NCBI RefSeq assembly: GCF_012927745.1
Contig: NZ_JABBKX010000001.1
Span: forward strand, 124,001-188,000
Direction of reading: 5' to 3'
Length of the DNA: 64,000 nt
Origin: Neoroseomonas marina
GTDB lineage: Bacteria > Pseudomonadota > Alphaproteobacteria > Acetobacterales > Acetobacteraceae
Below the pieces are notes generated by a model. That model worked only from the letters and a program-made list of their open reading frames with translations. It made no database searches and was not told the origin of the DNA. Positions within the stretch are counted from its first letter, which is position 1. Every line of letters begins with the position of its first letter. Below are positions 42,570 through 55,593 of this stretch, in pieces. The translations under genes and the position numbers were made by a program.

Positions 42570-43538
42570 TCAGAAGTGGCTCCAGCCGCCGCGCGACAAC
42601 GCCAGCGGCGTGCCGTCCAGGCCACGGACCGCGACCTCCGGCTTGCCAGGGACGAACCGGCCGATCCGCGTGACCGGCACGCCAGCCGCTGCGGCGCGCG
42701 CCAGCACCGCCGCCGCATCCCCCGCGGCTGCGGCGAACAGCAATTCGTAATCGTCCCCGCCGGTCAGCACGACCGGCAACAGGGCCGGATCGGCGCCGAC
42801 GAGCGCCCGCGCAGGCAGGGAGAGCGGCACCAGTGCCGCCTCGATCTCCGCGCCGCAGCCGCCGGCGCGGCACAGATGCCCGAGGTCCTGCACCAGCCCG
42901 TCCGACACATCCATGCCGGCATGGGCGAGTCCCGCGATCGCCTGCCCGAGGGCGAGGCGCGGTTCCGGCAACCTGTAGCGGCGTGCCAGGTGCCCTCCGG
43001 TATCCCCGGGGAGGCTCCCCTGCAGCACCCGCAGCCCCAGCGCGCCATCCCCGATGGTGCCCGAGACCCAGATCTCGTCCCCCACCTGTGCCCCTGCCCG
43101 GGTCAGCACCGCCCCCGGCGCGACGGTGCCGAGGATGGTCAGCGACAGGCAGGTCGGCCCCGGCGTCGCCGCCGTGTCGCCCCCGAGCACGCCCAGCCCG
43201 AAGGCCCGCTGGTCCTCCGCGAGGCCGCGCACGAAGCCCGCGATCCAGTCATCGGCGATGCCGCGCGCGAAGGTGGTGGTCATCAGGTAGCCGAGCGGGG
43301 CGGCCCCCATCGCCGCGAGGTCCGACAGGTTCACCCGCAGCAGCTTCTTCCCCACTGAATCGGGCGGGTTGTCCGGCAGGTAGTGCACGCCCTCGACCAT
43401 CGCATCCGCGGCGATCACCAGCCGCCGGCCGGCGGGGATGTCGAGTACCGCCGCATCGTCGGCGAGATCGAGCGCCCCCTCCCCCGCCAGCGGCCGGAAG
43501 TGGCGCGCGATCAGCGCGAACTCGGGGGGCAGGCTCAC
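42570..43538 (-). CDS. thiL: Thiamine-monophosphate kinase
   Basis: This 322-residue enzyme phosphorylates thiamine monophosphate to the diphosphate cofactor. DDAAVLDIPAGRRLVIAADAMVEGVHY, RVNLSDLAAMGAAPLGYLM, LGGDTAATPGP, GMDVSDGLVQDLGHLC and VLTGGDDYELLFAAA give the complete AIR-synthase-like ATP and Mg sites. It starts with GTG overlapping the nusB stop (GTGA). It ends the long leftward run from rpiB/glyA through the riboflavin genes. Coupling nusB-thiL is common in proteobacteria. Confidence 0.95.
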   Translation of the reverse strand: MSLPPEFALIARHFRPLAGEGALDLADDAAVLDIPAGRRLVIAADAMVEGVHYLPDNPPDSVGKKLLRVNLSDLAAMGAAPLGYLMTTTFARGIADDWIAGFVRGLAEDQRAFGLGVLGGDTAATPGPTCLSLTILGTVAPGAVLTRAGAQVGDEIWVSGTIGDGALGLRVLQGSLPGDTGGHLARRYRLPEPRLALGQAIAGLAHAGMDVSDGLVQDLGHLCRAGGCGAEIEAALVPLSLPARALVGADPALLPVVLTGGDDYELLFAAAAGDAAAVLARAAAAGVPVTRIGRFVPGKPEVAVRGLDGTPLALSRGGWSHF

Positions 43539-44041
43539 CGCGCCGGCCCGAACTCCGCCGGGCGCAGCGCATGGGCCAGGGCGTCGAGCACGCCGTTGGC
43601 GAAGCGCGCCGTCTCGTCGTCGAGGAAGCCCCGCGCGACGTCGAGGTATTCGTTGATCACCACGCGCGCCGGCGGCTCGGCGCCGTTCATCAGTTCCGCC
43701 GCCGCGGCGCGCAGCAGGGCGCGCAGCACGGGGTCGAGGCGCTCCAGCGTCCAGTCCTGCTTGAGATGCGCGCGGATCTCGGCATCCGCATCCTCGGACC
43801 GCGTCGCCGCGGCCTTCAGGATCGCCTCGAAGAGCGGGATGTGCGCGAGCGGCACGCGGCCTTCCTCGAAGGCCTCCTGCGCGATGGTGTCGCCGGCGCC
43901 GATGCGGTGGCGGATGAACTGCTGCGCGACCGTCTCGGCGCTTTCGCCGGTGTGCTCGGACTGGAACAGCGCCTGCACGGCGGCGACGCGCGCCCCGGTG
44001 CGCGGGCGGCCGGTCGGCTTGGGGCGGTGGTGCTGGCTCAT
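43535..44041 (-). CDS. nusB: Transcription antitermination factor NusB
   Basis: This 168-residue all-helical protein binds boxA RNA with NusE (S10) for rRNA antitermination. RTGARVAAVQALFQSEHT at the N-terminus, LDPVLRALLRAAAAELMNGAEPPARVVINEYLDVARGFLDDETARFANGVLDALA in the second half and the conserved VINEYLDVA element identify it. It overlaps ribH (ATGA) and thiL (GTGA), so translation is coupled through the operon. Confidence 0.95.
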   Translation of the reverse strand: MSQHHRPKPTGRPRTGARVAAVQALFQSEHTGESAETVAQQFIRHRIGAGDTIAQEAFEEGRVPLAHIPLFEAILKAAATRSEDADAEIRAHLKQDWTLERLDPVLRALLRAAAAELMNGAEPPARVVINEYLDVARGFLDDETARFANGVLDALAHALRPAEFGPAR

Positions 44042-44523
44042 CCCGCGAGACCCCAGCGGCGCGCGAGCGCGATCTGGCCCAGCACGGCATGGGCCGCCTC
44101 GGCGCCCTTGTTCATGTTGTTGTCGCGCGAACGCGCCTCGGCCTGGGCGAGCGTGTCCACCGTCAGCAGCCCGAAGCCGATCGCAGCCCCGCTGCGCGTC
44201 GAGACATCCATCACGCCGTGGCAGATCGCGTCGCAGATGAAGGTGTAGTGGTCGGTCTCGCCCTTCACGACGCAGCCGAGCAGCAGGAAGCCGTCCCAGC
44301 GGCCCGGCACCTTCAGCGCCATGGCGAGGGCGGCGGGCAACTCGTAGCCGCCGGCGACCTCGGCCACTTCCACCGTCGCCGTCACGTCGTCGAAGACGCG
44401 CCGCGCGCCGCGCAGCATGCCGTCCACCACCTCGCGGTAGTAGGGAGCGGCGATGGCAAGGATGCGCGGCGCGGGCCCGGCCAGGGTCGCGGCGCCGCGC
44501 TCAGGGGCGTCGATGGTGCTCAA
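44038..44523 (-). CDS. ribH: 6,7-dimethyl-8-ribityllumazine synthase
   Basis: This 161-residue enzyme condenses the 4-carbon phosphate from RibB with the ribitylamino-pyrimidine in riboflavin synthesis. AAPYYREVVDGMLRGA, VAGGYELPAALAMAL, VVKGETDHYTFICDAICHGVMDVS with the catalytic His, and FGLLTVDTLAQAEAR are diagnostic. It overlaps the RibB-type gene and nusB by ATGA junctions. Length is usual for the family. Confidence 0.96.
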   Translation of the reverse strand: MSTIDAPERGAATLAGPAPRILAIAAPYYREVVDGMLRGARRVFDDVTATVEVAEVAGGYELPAALAMALKVPGRWDGFLLLGCVVKGETDHYTFICDAICHGVMDVSTRSGAAIGFGLLTVDTLAQAEARSRDNNMNKGAEAAHAVLGQIALARRWGLAG

Positions 44524-45659
44524 AGGGTCGTGTCCGTGGGAATGGGCCGGATCTCGACATCCTCGATTCCGTAGCCCTCGAGGCCGACGATCGGCCGGGG
44601 ATGGTTCGACAGGCGGATCATGCGGCGCACGCCGAGATCGGTCAGGATCTGCGCGCCGATGCCGTAGTCGCGCAATTCCGGCGCGACGCTGCGGCCGCGC
44701 CCGCGGCGCAACTGGTCCGACAGGCCGTCGGGACGGGAATCGCGCAGCAGCACGACGACGCCGCGCCCTTCCTTCGCGATCGCGCGCATCGCCCCATGCA
44801 GGTCGCCGAGCGTGCGGCCGGCGACCAGGTCATTGATCAGGGAGGCGGCGTGCATGCGCACCAGCACCGGCTCCTCGCCGCTCACGTCGCCCTTGATCAG
44901 CGCGAGATGCTCGCCCTCGGTCACCGTGCTGCCGTAGACGACCGCGCGCCATTCGCCGCCGATCGCCTGGGGCAGGATCGAATCCTCGACCCGCCGGACC
45001 AGGCGCTCGGTGCGGCGGCGGTGCGCGATCAGGTCGGCGATGGTGCCGAGCTTGAGCCCGTGATGCTGCGCGAAGGCGACGAGGTCCGGCATGCGGGCCA
45101 TCGTGCCGTCCTCGTTCATGATCTCGCAGATCACGCCCGCGGGGTTGAGGCCGGCCATGCGCGCGAAGTCGACCGCGGCTTCGGTGTGCCCGGCGCGGAC
45201 CAGCGTGCCGCCGTCGCGCGCGACGAGGGGGAAGACGTGGCCAGGGGTGACGATGTGCTCGCGCCCGAGTTCGGGGTTGATCGCGACGGCCACGGTGCGC
45301 GCGCGGTCGGCCGCGCTGATGCCCGTGGTGACGCCGTCCCGTGCCTCGATCGAGACGGTGAAGGCGGTCTGGTGCCGCGTGCCGTTGGACTGGGCCATCA
45401 GCGGCAGGCCGAGCTGGTCGACGCGATGGCGCGTCATCGCCAGGCAGATCAACCCGCGCGCATAGCGCGCCATGAAGTTGATCGCATCCGGCGTGGCGAA
45501 CTGCGCGGGGATGACGAGGTCGCCCTCGTTCTCGCGGTCCTCGTCGTCGACGAGGATGAACATCCGACCGCTCCGCGCTTCCTCGAGGAGTTCCTCGGTC
45601 GGCGAGATGAAGTCGTGGAAACTGGTGCGGACCGTATCGGCCGCCGTCACGGCGCTCAT
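44520..45659 (-). CDS. ribB: 3,4-dihydroxy-2-butanone 4-phosphate synthase with degenerate GTP cyclohydrolase II domain (RibBX-like)
   Basis: This 379-residue protein has a complete DHBP synthase domain at about residues 15-215 (LVDDEDRENEGDLVIPA, CLAMTRHRVDQLGLPLM, GHTEAAVDFARMAGL), converting ribulose 5-phosphate to the 4-carbon riboflavin precursor. Residues about 220-379 follow the GTP cyclohydrolase II fold but lack its zinc site. In the RMHAASLINDLVAGRTL region from Arg268, the three expected cysteines are Ser273, Leu284 and Asp286. The second domain is therefore unlikely to be a cyclohydrolase. Such RibBX-type proteins are known in proteobacteria, and a separate ribA should exist elsewhere. 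Confidence 0.92.
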   Translation of the reverse strand: MSAVTAADTVRTSFHDFISPTEELLEEARSGRMFILVDDEDRENEGDLVIPAQFATPDAINFMARYARGLICLAMTRHRVDQLGLPLMAQSNGTRHQTAFTVSIEARDGVTTGISAADRARTVAVAINPELGREHIVTPGHVFPLVARDGGTLVRAGHTEAAVDFARMAGLNPAGVICEIMNEDGTMARMPDLVAFAQHHGLKLGTIADLIAHRRRTERLVRRVEDSILPQAIGGEWRAVVYGSTVTEGEHLALIKGDVSGEEPVLVRMHAASLINDLVAGRTLGDLHGAMRAIAKEGRGVVVLLRDSRPDGLSDQLRRGRGRSVAPELRDYGIGAQILTDLGVRRMIRLSNHPRPIVGLEGYGIEDVEIRPIPTDTTL

Positions 45660-46267
45660 CGCTGGTACTCCCGCAGCCGCGCCACGTAGCGGGCCATCAT
45701 GTCGGCCTCGATGTTGACCTTGTCGCCGGGCTGCAGCGTGCCGAAGGTGGTGACCGAGGCGGTGTGGGGGATGATGTTGACCCCGAACACATCTCCGTCA
45801 ACCTCGTTCACGGTCAACGAGACGCCGTCGATCGCGACCGAGCCCTTGGGCGCGATGTAGGGGGCGATCGCGGCCGGCACGCGGAAGCGCCAGCGGACCG
45901 AGGCGTTCTCCGGCGTCGCCGAGAGCACCTCCCCCACCCCGTCGACATGCCCCGCGACCAGATGGCCGCCGAGCTCGTCGCCGACCTTGAGCGCGCGTTC
46001 GAGGTTGATGCGCGACCCGGCCTTCCACGACCCCGCCGTGGTCTTCGAGACCGTCTCGGCCGAGCAGTCGACCGAAAAGGCGTCGGCCGCGAGGTGCACC
46101 ACCGTCAGGCAGACGCCCGAGCAGGCGATGGAGGCGCCGAGCACCGCCGGCGTCGGTCCCCCGAGGAAGTCCGGGGAGGTGCCGATCACGAGCCGCAAAT
46201 CGTGCCCGCCGCCGATCGGCTGCACTTCCCGCACCGTGCCGAGCGCGGTGACGATCCCGGTGAACAT
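45656..46267 (-). CDS. ribE: Riboflavin synthase alpha subunit
   Basis: This 203-residue enzyme dismutates two lumazine molecules into riboflavin. It is built of two homologous barrels. MFTGIVTALGTV at the start, SIACSGVCLTVV, HLVAGHVDGVGEV, and in the second half SVAIDGVSLTVNEV with IIPHTASVTTFG show the duplication. It overlaps the ribB-type gene by ATGA and shares a base with the ribD end. It could be called ribC in some species. I use the ribE name common in alphaproteobacteria. Confidence 0.95.
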   Translation of the reverse strand: MFTGIVTALGTVREVQPIGGGHDLRLVIGTSPDFLGGPTPAVLGASIACSGVCLTVVHLAADAFSVDCSAETVSKTTAGSWKAGSRINLERALKVGDELGGHLVAGHVDGVGEVLSATPENASVRWRFRVPAAIAPYIAPKGSVAIDGVSLTVNEVDGDVFGVNIIPHTASVTTFGTLQPGDKVNIEADMMARYVARLREYQR

Positions 46268-47427
46268 CAGGTGACCTCCAGGCGTTCGAACTCGGTCAGG
46301 ACATCGGCCCCGAGGGGCCTGACCGCCACCCGCCGGAAGCGAGGCATGGCGGCGAGCGCGGCAAGGCGCAAGCCCTCGGCCGCGGGCCAGCCGTCGGAAC
46401 CCATGATGGCCGGGGCGTGGAACCAGGCGAGCCGGTCGACCAGCCCTGCCCTCAGCAAGCCCGCGGCGAGGCCCGCACCCCCTTCGGCCAGCACCCGCGT
46501 CACCCCCCGCCGCGCCAGGGCGGCGAGCAGCGCCTTCAGGTCCAGCCCCCCCTCCGCCGCGCCAGGGACGGTCAGGACGGCGACGCCGGCGGCGATGAAG
46601 GGCGCGAGGGCCGCCGGCGGATGGCCCGGCGCGGTGACGATGCAGGACGGTGCATCCGTCGCCGTGGCGACCAGGCGGGCGGTGGCCGGTGTGCGCAGCC
46701 GGGCATCGGCGACGACGCGCAGCATCGGCACCCGCTCCATCCCGGGGATGCGGCAGGTCAGGTCCGGGTCGTCCGCCAGCACCGTACCGGATCCGACCAG
46801 GATGGCGTCGTGGCGGGCGCGCAGGGCATGGACCTCGCGCCGCGCCTCGGGCCCGGTGATCCAGCGGCTTTCGCCGGTGGCGGTCGCGATACGGCCGTCG
46901 AGCGTGCTCGCGAGCTTCAGCGTGACCACCGGCAGCCCGGCCTCGATGCGGCGGAAGAAGCCGGCGTTGAGCGCCCGCGCCTCGGCCTCGAGCAGGCCTT
47001 CCTCCACCACGATGGCGGCGTCGCGCAGCATGGCGTGGCCCCGCCCGTTCACCCGCGGATCGGGGTCGCGCATGGCCATCACCACGCGGGCGACGCCGGC
47101 CTCGGCGAGCGCATTGCAGCAGGGCGGGGTGCGGCCGTGATGCGAACAGGGTTCCAGCGTGACGTAGGCGGTCGCACCGCGCGCCTTGGAACCGGCGCGG
47201 CGCAGCGCCTCGGTCTCGGCATGCGGGCGGCCGCCGGGCTGGGTCCAGCCGCGCCCGACCACCTCGCCATGGCGGACCAGCACGCAGCCCACGGCCGGGT
47301 TCGGCCAGGCATTGCCGAGGCCCCGGCGGGCCAGCGCCAGGGCGGCGCGCATATGGGCGACGTCGTCGGACATGGGGGTCGCCCTTGTCCCGCAGCGGGC
47401 GGGACCGGACAAGGTGCCATCGGACAT
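46267..47427 (-). CDS. ribD: Bifunctional riboflavin-specific deaminase/reductase
   Basis: This 386-residue enzyme catalyses the second and third steps of riboflavin synthesis. The deaminase domain has MRAALALARRGLGNAWPNPAVGCVLV, HAETEAL and the zinc site PCSHHGRTPPCCNAL. The reductase domain begins near LKLASTLDGRIATATGESRWITG and ends VLAEGGAGLAAGLLRAGLVDRL. Two starts are plausible. The ATG at 47427 has GGAG five bases upstream and is used here. The ATG at 47373 gives a shorter, more typical N-terminus. Both begin Met-Ser-Asp. Confidence 0.94.
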   Translation of the reverse strand: MSDGTLSGPARCGTRATPMSDDVAHMRAALALARRGLGNAWPNPAVGCVLVRHGEVVGRGWTQPGGRPHAETEALRRAGSKARGATAYVTLEPCSHHGRTPPCCNALAEAGVARVVMAMRDPDPRVNGRGHAMLRDAAIVVEEGLLEAEARALNAGFFRRIEAGLPVVTLKLASTLDGRIATATGESRWITGPEARREVHALRARHDAILVGSGTVLADDPDLTCRIPGMERVPMLRVVADARLRTPATARLVATATDAPSCIVTAPGHPPAALAPFIAAGVAVLTVPGAAEGGLDLKALLAALARRGVTRVLAEGGAGLAAGLLRAGLVDRLAWFHAPAIMGSDGWPAAEGLRLAALAAMPRFRRVAVRPLGADVLTEFERLEVT

Positions 47428-47443
47428 GGCGGCTCCGCGCCGC

Positions 47444-48112
47444 CTACCGCACCACCCGGGCCAGCCGCAGCAGGGACAGCAGCGCCCCCGCGAGGTAGGT
47501 CAGCGCTGCCGCCTGCAGCACCCGCCGGGCCGCCCCGAGGTCCCGTTCCGCCAGGTAGCCGCCCGCGCGCAGCGCCGGCATGGCGCGGCCGAAGGAAGCA
47601 TCGAATTCCAGCGGCAGGGTCACCAGTTGCAGCGCGATCGACAGCGCGAAGACCGCCAGCGCCAACGCCATCGAGGGCAGCACCAGATGCCCCGCCCCGG
47701 CCGCCACGCCGCCCAGGGGCAGCACGGTCATCAGCAGGATTGCCGCCATGCGCAGCGGTGCGACGATGCGGGCCAATGTGAGGCGCAAGCCGAACAGCCG
47801 CGCGCCGTCCCGATGCTGCACGGCGTGCGCGACCTCATGCGCCGCGACCGCGACGGCGGTGATGCTGCGCCCGTCGAGATGGCCGGGCCCCAGCCGCACG
47901 GCCGGCGCGGCGGGGTCGTAGTGGTCGCCCTCGTCGGTCGGTTCGACCGCGACGTGGTGCAGCCCGGCCTCATCCAGCAGATGCCGCGCCAGCTCGCCGC
48001 CGGTGCCCGGCAGGTCCGGCCGGTCGTCGGCATGCCGGGCCATGACCCAGCGCACCCACAGCATCGGCCCGAAGACCAGGCCCAGCAGGATGGCTAGGAC
48101 CAGCAGCGGCAC
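47444..48112 (-). CDS. Zinc-dependent membrane metallopeptidase, YugP-like
   Basis: This 222-residue protein has an N-terminal membrane segment (LLVLAILLGLVFGPMLWVRWVM) and the metallopeptidase motif HEVAHAVQH (HExxH) near residue 92. Two further hydrophobic segments and the LPLEFDAS element typical of the YugP/COG2738 family follow. The function of this family is not established, and membrane-protein turnover is a common assumption. It lies six bases after nrdR and sixteen before ribD, so it is embedded in the riboflavin operon. Homologues normally stand elsewhere, so its place here is of interest. Confidence 0.85.
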   Translation of the reverse strand: MPLLVLAILLGLVFGPMLWVRWVMARHADDRPDLPGTGGELARHLLDEAGLHHVAVEPTDEGDHYDPAAPAVRLGPGHLDGRSITAVAVAAHEVAHAVQHRDGARLFGLRLTLARIVAPLRMAAILLMTVLPLGGVAAGAGHLVLPSMALALAVFALSIALQLVTLPLEFDASFGRAMPALRAGGYLAERDLGAARRVLQAAALTYLAGALLSLLRLARVVR

Positions 48113-48118
48113 GCGCGG

Positions 48119-48574
48119 CTACTCCTTGCCGCCGAGCTCCCCGAGGAAGGCCTGGAAATCCTTCGCCTCGCTGAAATTGCGATACACGCTGGCGAAGCGG
48201 ACATAGGCGACCTGGTCCAGCTCCTTCAGCGATTCCATCAGCAATTCGCCGATCTTGCGCGACGAGACCTCCGTTTCGCCCTCGGTCTCGAGCCGGCGCT
48301 GGATGGAATTCACCAGGCGCTCGATGCGGTCCTCGTCCACCGGGCGCTTGCGCAGCGCGACGCGGACCGACCGGGCGAGCTTCTCCCGGTCGAAGGGCAC
48401 GCGGCGCCCGTCGGTCTTGAGCACCGTGATCTCGCGCAGCTGCACGCGTTCGAAGGTGGTGAAGCGCGCCCCGCAGGAGGCGCAGGCGCGCCGGCGCCGG
48501 ATCGCCGCGCCGTCTTCGGCGGGGCGGCTGTCCTTCACCTGCGTGTCCTCGACACCGCAGAAGGGGCAACGCAT
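48119..48574 (-). CDS. nrdR: Transcriptional repressor NrdR
   Basis: This 151-residue zinc-ribbon/ATP-cone repressor of ribonucleotide reductase genes has four zinc cysteines, in [13 protein letters not shown] and [14 protein letters not shown]. The ATP-cone runs from [24 protein letters not shown] to [11 protein letters not shown]. It senses dATP/ATP. A NrdR-box-like sequence lies just upstream, so it may repress itself. The order glyA-nrdR-ribD is widespread in alphaproteobacteria. Confidence 0.96.
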   Translation of the reverse strand: MRCPFCGVEDTQVKDSRPAEDGAAIRRRRACASCGARFTTFERVQLREITVLKTDGRRVPFDREKLARSVRVALRKRPVDEDRIERLVNSIQRRLETEGETEVSSRKIGELLMESLKELDQVAYVRFASVYRNFSEAKDFQAFLGELGGKE

Positions 48575-48593
48575 GCGGAACGTCCCTCGTTCG

Positions 48594-48609
48594 ACTCTAC
48601 ATATTGTGG
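48594..48609 (-). promoter_or_regulatory. NrdR-box-like sequence upstream of nrdR
   Basis: On the minus strand CCACAATATGTAGAGT matches the NrdR-box pattern (aCaCwATATaTwGtGt, recalled from known boxes) at 13 of 16 positions. It ends 19 bases before the nrdR start. It stands out as an AT-rich patch in a GC-rich spacer. Known regulons usually carry two boxes, and I see one. Autorepression is inferred. Confidence 0.45.
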
Positions 48610-48670
48610 CCGAACCGCCGCGAATGCGCCACGGGTGGCGTCGCGGTCGCGACGCCCCCGTCAGGATGGC

Positions 48671-53380
<4,710 letters not shown>

Positions 53381-53384
53381 CGTC

Positions 53385-53409
53385 GCGGAGGGCGGCGCGC
53401 CGCCCCCCG
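53385..53409. terminator. GC-rich palindrome between convergent genes
   Basis: GGGCGGCG/CGCCGCCC (53390-53405) is a perfect 16-base palindrome flanked by further complementary GCGG/CCGC bases. It sits between the hemB operon and the convergent GYD-domain gene. A bidirectional terminator is the simplest reading. There is no T-run. Confidence 0.4.
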
Positions 53410-53420
53410 CGGTCCGCGAT

Positions 53421-53753
53421 CTACGACGGGGCTGCGTAGACGGTCTTGAGCTGCGCCGCCTGACGGCGGACGCCGACAACCTCGTCGGGCGTCATCAGCC
53501 GCGTCAGCCGGTAGTTCTGCAGCGCTCCGGTGGACATCACGACGCCGCCGATGGCGGGTGCAGCCATCGCATCGGGCATGTCGAAGATCACCAGGACGCC
53601 CGGCCCGTCCGCGGCCGTGCTGTAGAACGACACGAGCTTCCCGCCGGCCGCTTCGATGAGGCGCCGGACGGCTTCCGCGCGGTTCGTCTCCGGCTTGGCC
53701 ATCAGCGCGTTGATGGCGGCCGGCGTGTAGTTCGCGGTGACGCAGAACAACAT
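53421..53753 (-). CDS. GYD-domain protein
   Basis: This 110-residue protein opens MLFCVTANYTPAAINALMAKPETNRAEAVRRLIEAAGGKLVSFY and continues ADGPGVLVIFDMPDAMAAPAIGGVVMSTGALQNYRLTRLMTPDE. This is the ferredoxin-like fold of the GYD family, which is widespread in alphaproteobacteria and has no established function. GGAGG precedes the ATG. It is a single gene divergent from an SDR gene. The spacer 53754-53939 holds no gene that I can support. Confidence 0.82.
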   Translation of the reverse strand: MLFCVTANYTPAAINALMAKPETNRAEAVRRLIEAAGGKLVSFYSTAADGPGVLVIFDMPDAMAAPAIGGVVMSTGALQNYRLTRLMTPDEVVGVRRQAAQLKTVYAAPS

Positions 53754-53939
53754 GGTCGTGCCTCCAGGCTCGTCAGGGTCCCGGCAGGTGCCGCGCCCGC
53801 GTTCCGCGGAGCAGTCACGGCGACGTGAACGCTACGTCCAACGACCGGCCCGCGGGGGAACATTCAACATGCATCCGCATGCGGGCGCGGTGGACGCGGC
53901 GGCCCTCCCGCGCGACGCTCGGCGCGGGAGGAACCATCC

Positions 53940-54734
53940 ATGGCGAATGACTGGCTTGGACTTGCGGGGCGCGTCGCGATCGTCACCGGCGCGGCGGGCG
54001 GCATCGGCAGCGCCATCGCGGCGGAACTCGCGGGCGCCGGGGCGGCGGTGGGCGTGCTCGACCTCGACGGCGCGGCGGCGGAAAAGGTCGCGGCCGGGCT
54101 GCGCGCTCAGGGCGCCAGGGCCGCCGCCGCGGCCTGCGACACCACGAATGAAGCCAGCGTCGCCGCCGCCCTGGCCGCGACGCGCGCGGCGCTCGGCGAT
54201 GCCGACATCCTGGTGAACAATGCGGGCGTCCTGCGGCCCGGGCCGCTGTCGGAGATCCCGATCGCGCAGTGGAACGCGCTGATGGCGGTGAACCTCACGG
54301 GCTATCTCGCCTGCGCGCAGGCGGTTCGGCCGCAGATGCTGGCGAAGGGCGGTGGTGCGCTCGTGCATATCGCGTCCATCGCCGCGACCAACCCGCAGCC
54401 GAGGTCCGGCGCCTACAGCCCCTCCAAGGCCGGCGTCGCGATGCTGTCGCGCCAGATCGCCTATGAATGGGGCCCGGACCGGATCCGCAGCAACGTGGTC
54501 AGCCCGGGGCTGATCCGCACGCCGCTGTCGGAAGCCTTCTACCAGGCGCCCGGCGTGCTCGAGCGGCGGTCGGAGATGGTGCCCGCCGGGCGCGTCGGCA
54601 CGCCCAAGGACATCGCGGATGCCGTGACCTTCCTCGCCAGCCCCCGCGCCGCCTACGTCAACGGGGCGGAACTGCTGGTCGATGGCGGGCTCGACCAGGT
54701 GATGATGGGGCTGGTGCCCCGGCCGGGCTACTGA
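53940..54734 (+). CDS. Short-chain dehydrogenase/reductase
   Basis: This 264-residue classical SDR has TGAAGGIGSAIAAELAGAGAAVGVLDLD for NAD binding, CDTTNEASV, VNNAGVLRPGPL, the active-site Ser of IASIAATNPQPRSGAY and the YSPSK Tyr/Lys pair. The C-terminal YVNGAELLVDGGLDQVMMGLVP is typical of FabG-like sugar or alcohol dehydrogenases. GGAGGAACC precedes the ATG. It overlaps the convergent hydrolase gene by seven bases. Substrate is unknown. Confidence 0.9.
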   Translation: MANDWLGLAGRVAIVTGAAGGIGSAIAAELAGAGAAVGVLDLDGAAAEKVAAGLRAQGARAAAAACDTTNEASVAAALAATRAALGDADILVNNAGVLRPGPLSEIPIAQWNALMAVNLTGYLACAQAVRPQMLAKGGGALVHIASIAATNPQPRSGAYSPSKAGVAMLSRQIAYEWGPDRIRSNVVSPGLIRTPLSEAFYQAPGVLERRSEMVPAGRVGTPKDIADAVTFLASPRAAYVNGAELLVDGGLDQVMMGLVPRPGY

Positions 54735-55564
54735 CCCAGGAAGTCCCGCACCAGCGCGACCTGGGCGGGATCCATCAGCGCCGGGGCATGGCCCGCCCCG
54801 GCGATCTCCGCGAGGTGCACATGCGGCTGCGCGGCCATCTCGGCCGCGGTCTCGGGCAGCAGCAGGTCGCTGTCCGCGCCCCGGATCAGCAGCACCGGGA
54901 TCTTCACCAGCGCCCAGAGCGCGCGCATGTCGATCGCCTGGGCCTCGGTCGCGCGGATGGGCGTCGCGATGGCAGGGTCGTAGTGCAGCAGCACGCCGTC
55001 GCCGCCGGGCCGCGCCGAGGTTTCGGCCAGGTGCCGCCATTCGGCATCGCTGAGGTTCCCGAAGGGTGCGTGCACCGTGCGCAGATGCGCCTCGAGCGCG
55101 GGGATGTCCTCGAACAGTGGCTCGTTGCCCATGTAGTCGCGGATGCGGGCCATCGCCTCCTGCGGGACGAAGGCGCCGACGTCGTTCAGCACCATCCGCC
55201 GGATCGGATGCCCCGGCGTCGCCGCGATGGCCATGCCGCAGATGCCGCCCAGCGAGGTGCCGACCCAGTCCACCGGACCGTCGATCCGCGCCAGCAGGTG
55301 CGACAGCGCGGCGACATAGACCGGCGGCTGGTAGAGCATCGCATCCGGCAGCCAGTCCGAGGCACCGCGCCCTGGCAGGTCAGGGCAGATCACCCGCCTC
55401 CCGGCCGCCGCCAGCCCCTGCGCCAGCGCGTCGAAGTCGCGCCCGGACCGGGTGAGTCCATGCACGCAGATCACCGGTGCGCCGTCCTCCGGCCCCCATT
55501 CCCACCAGCGCATGGTGAAGAACCCGGCCGACGACAGCCAACGCACCGCGCCTTCGCGCATCAT
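54728..55564 (-). CDS. Alpha/beta hydrolase
   Basis: This 278-residue alpha/beta-fold hydrolase has the oxyanion region VICVHGLTRSGRDFD, PDLPGRGASDW, the nucleophile elbow GTSLGGICG, an acid in IRGADSDLLLPE and the His in GAGHAPALMDP. The catalytic triad is therefore complete. The group includes C-C and ester hydrolases of aromatic degradation. Specificity is open. Two ATGs in tandem follow a GGAGGAGGG ribosome-binding site, and the first is used. It lies 29 bases from the CoA-transferase gene but reads toward the SDR. Confidence 0.9.
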   Translation of the reverse strand: MMREGAVRWLSSAGFFTMRWWEWGPEDGAPVICVHGLTRSGRDFDALAQGLAAAGRRVICPDLPGRGASDWLPDAMLYQPPVYVAALSHLLARIDGPVDWVGTSLGGICGMAIAATPGHPIRRMVLNDVGAFVPQEAMARIRDYMGNEPLFEDIPALEAHLRTVHAPFGNLSDAEWRHLAETSARPGGDGVLLHYDPAIATPIRATEAQAIDMRALWALVKIPVLLIRGADSDLLLPETAAEMAAQPHVHLAEIAGAGHAPALMDPAQVALVRDFLGQ

Positions 55565-55593
55565 CCCTCCTCCGTCCCGCCGGCGCAGGCCGG

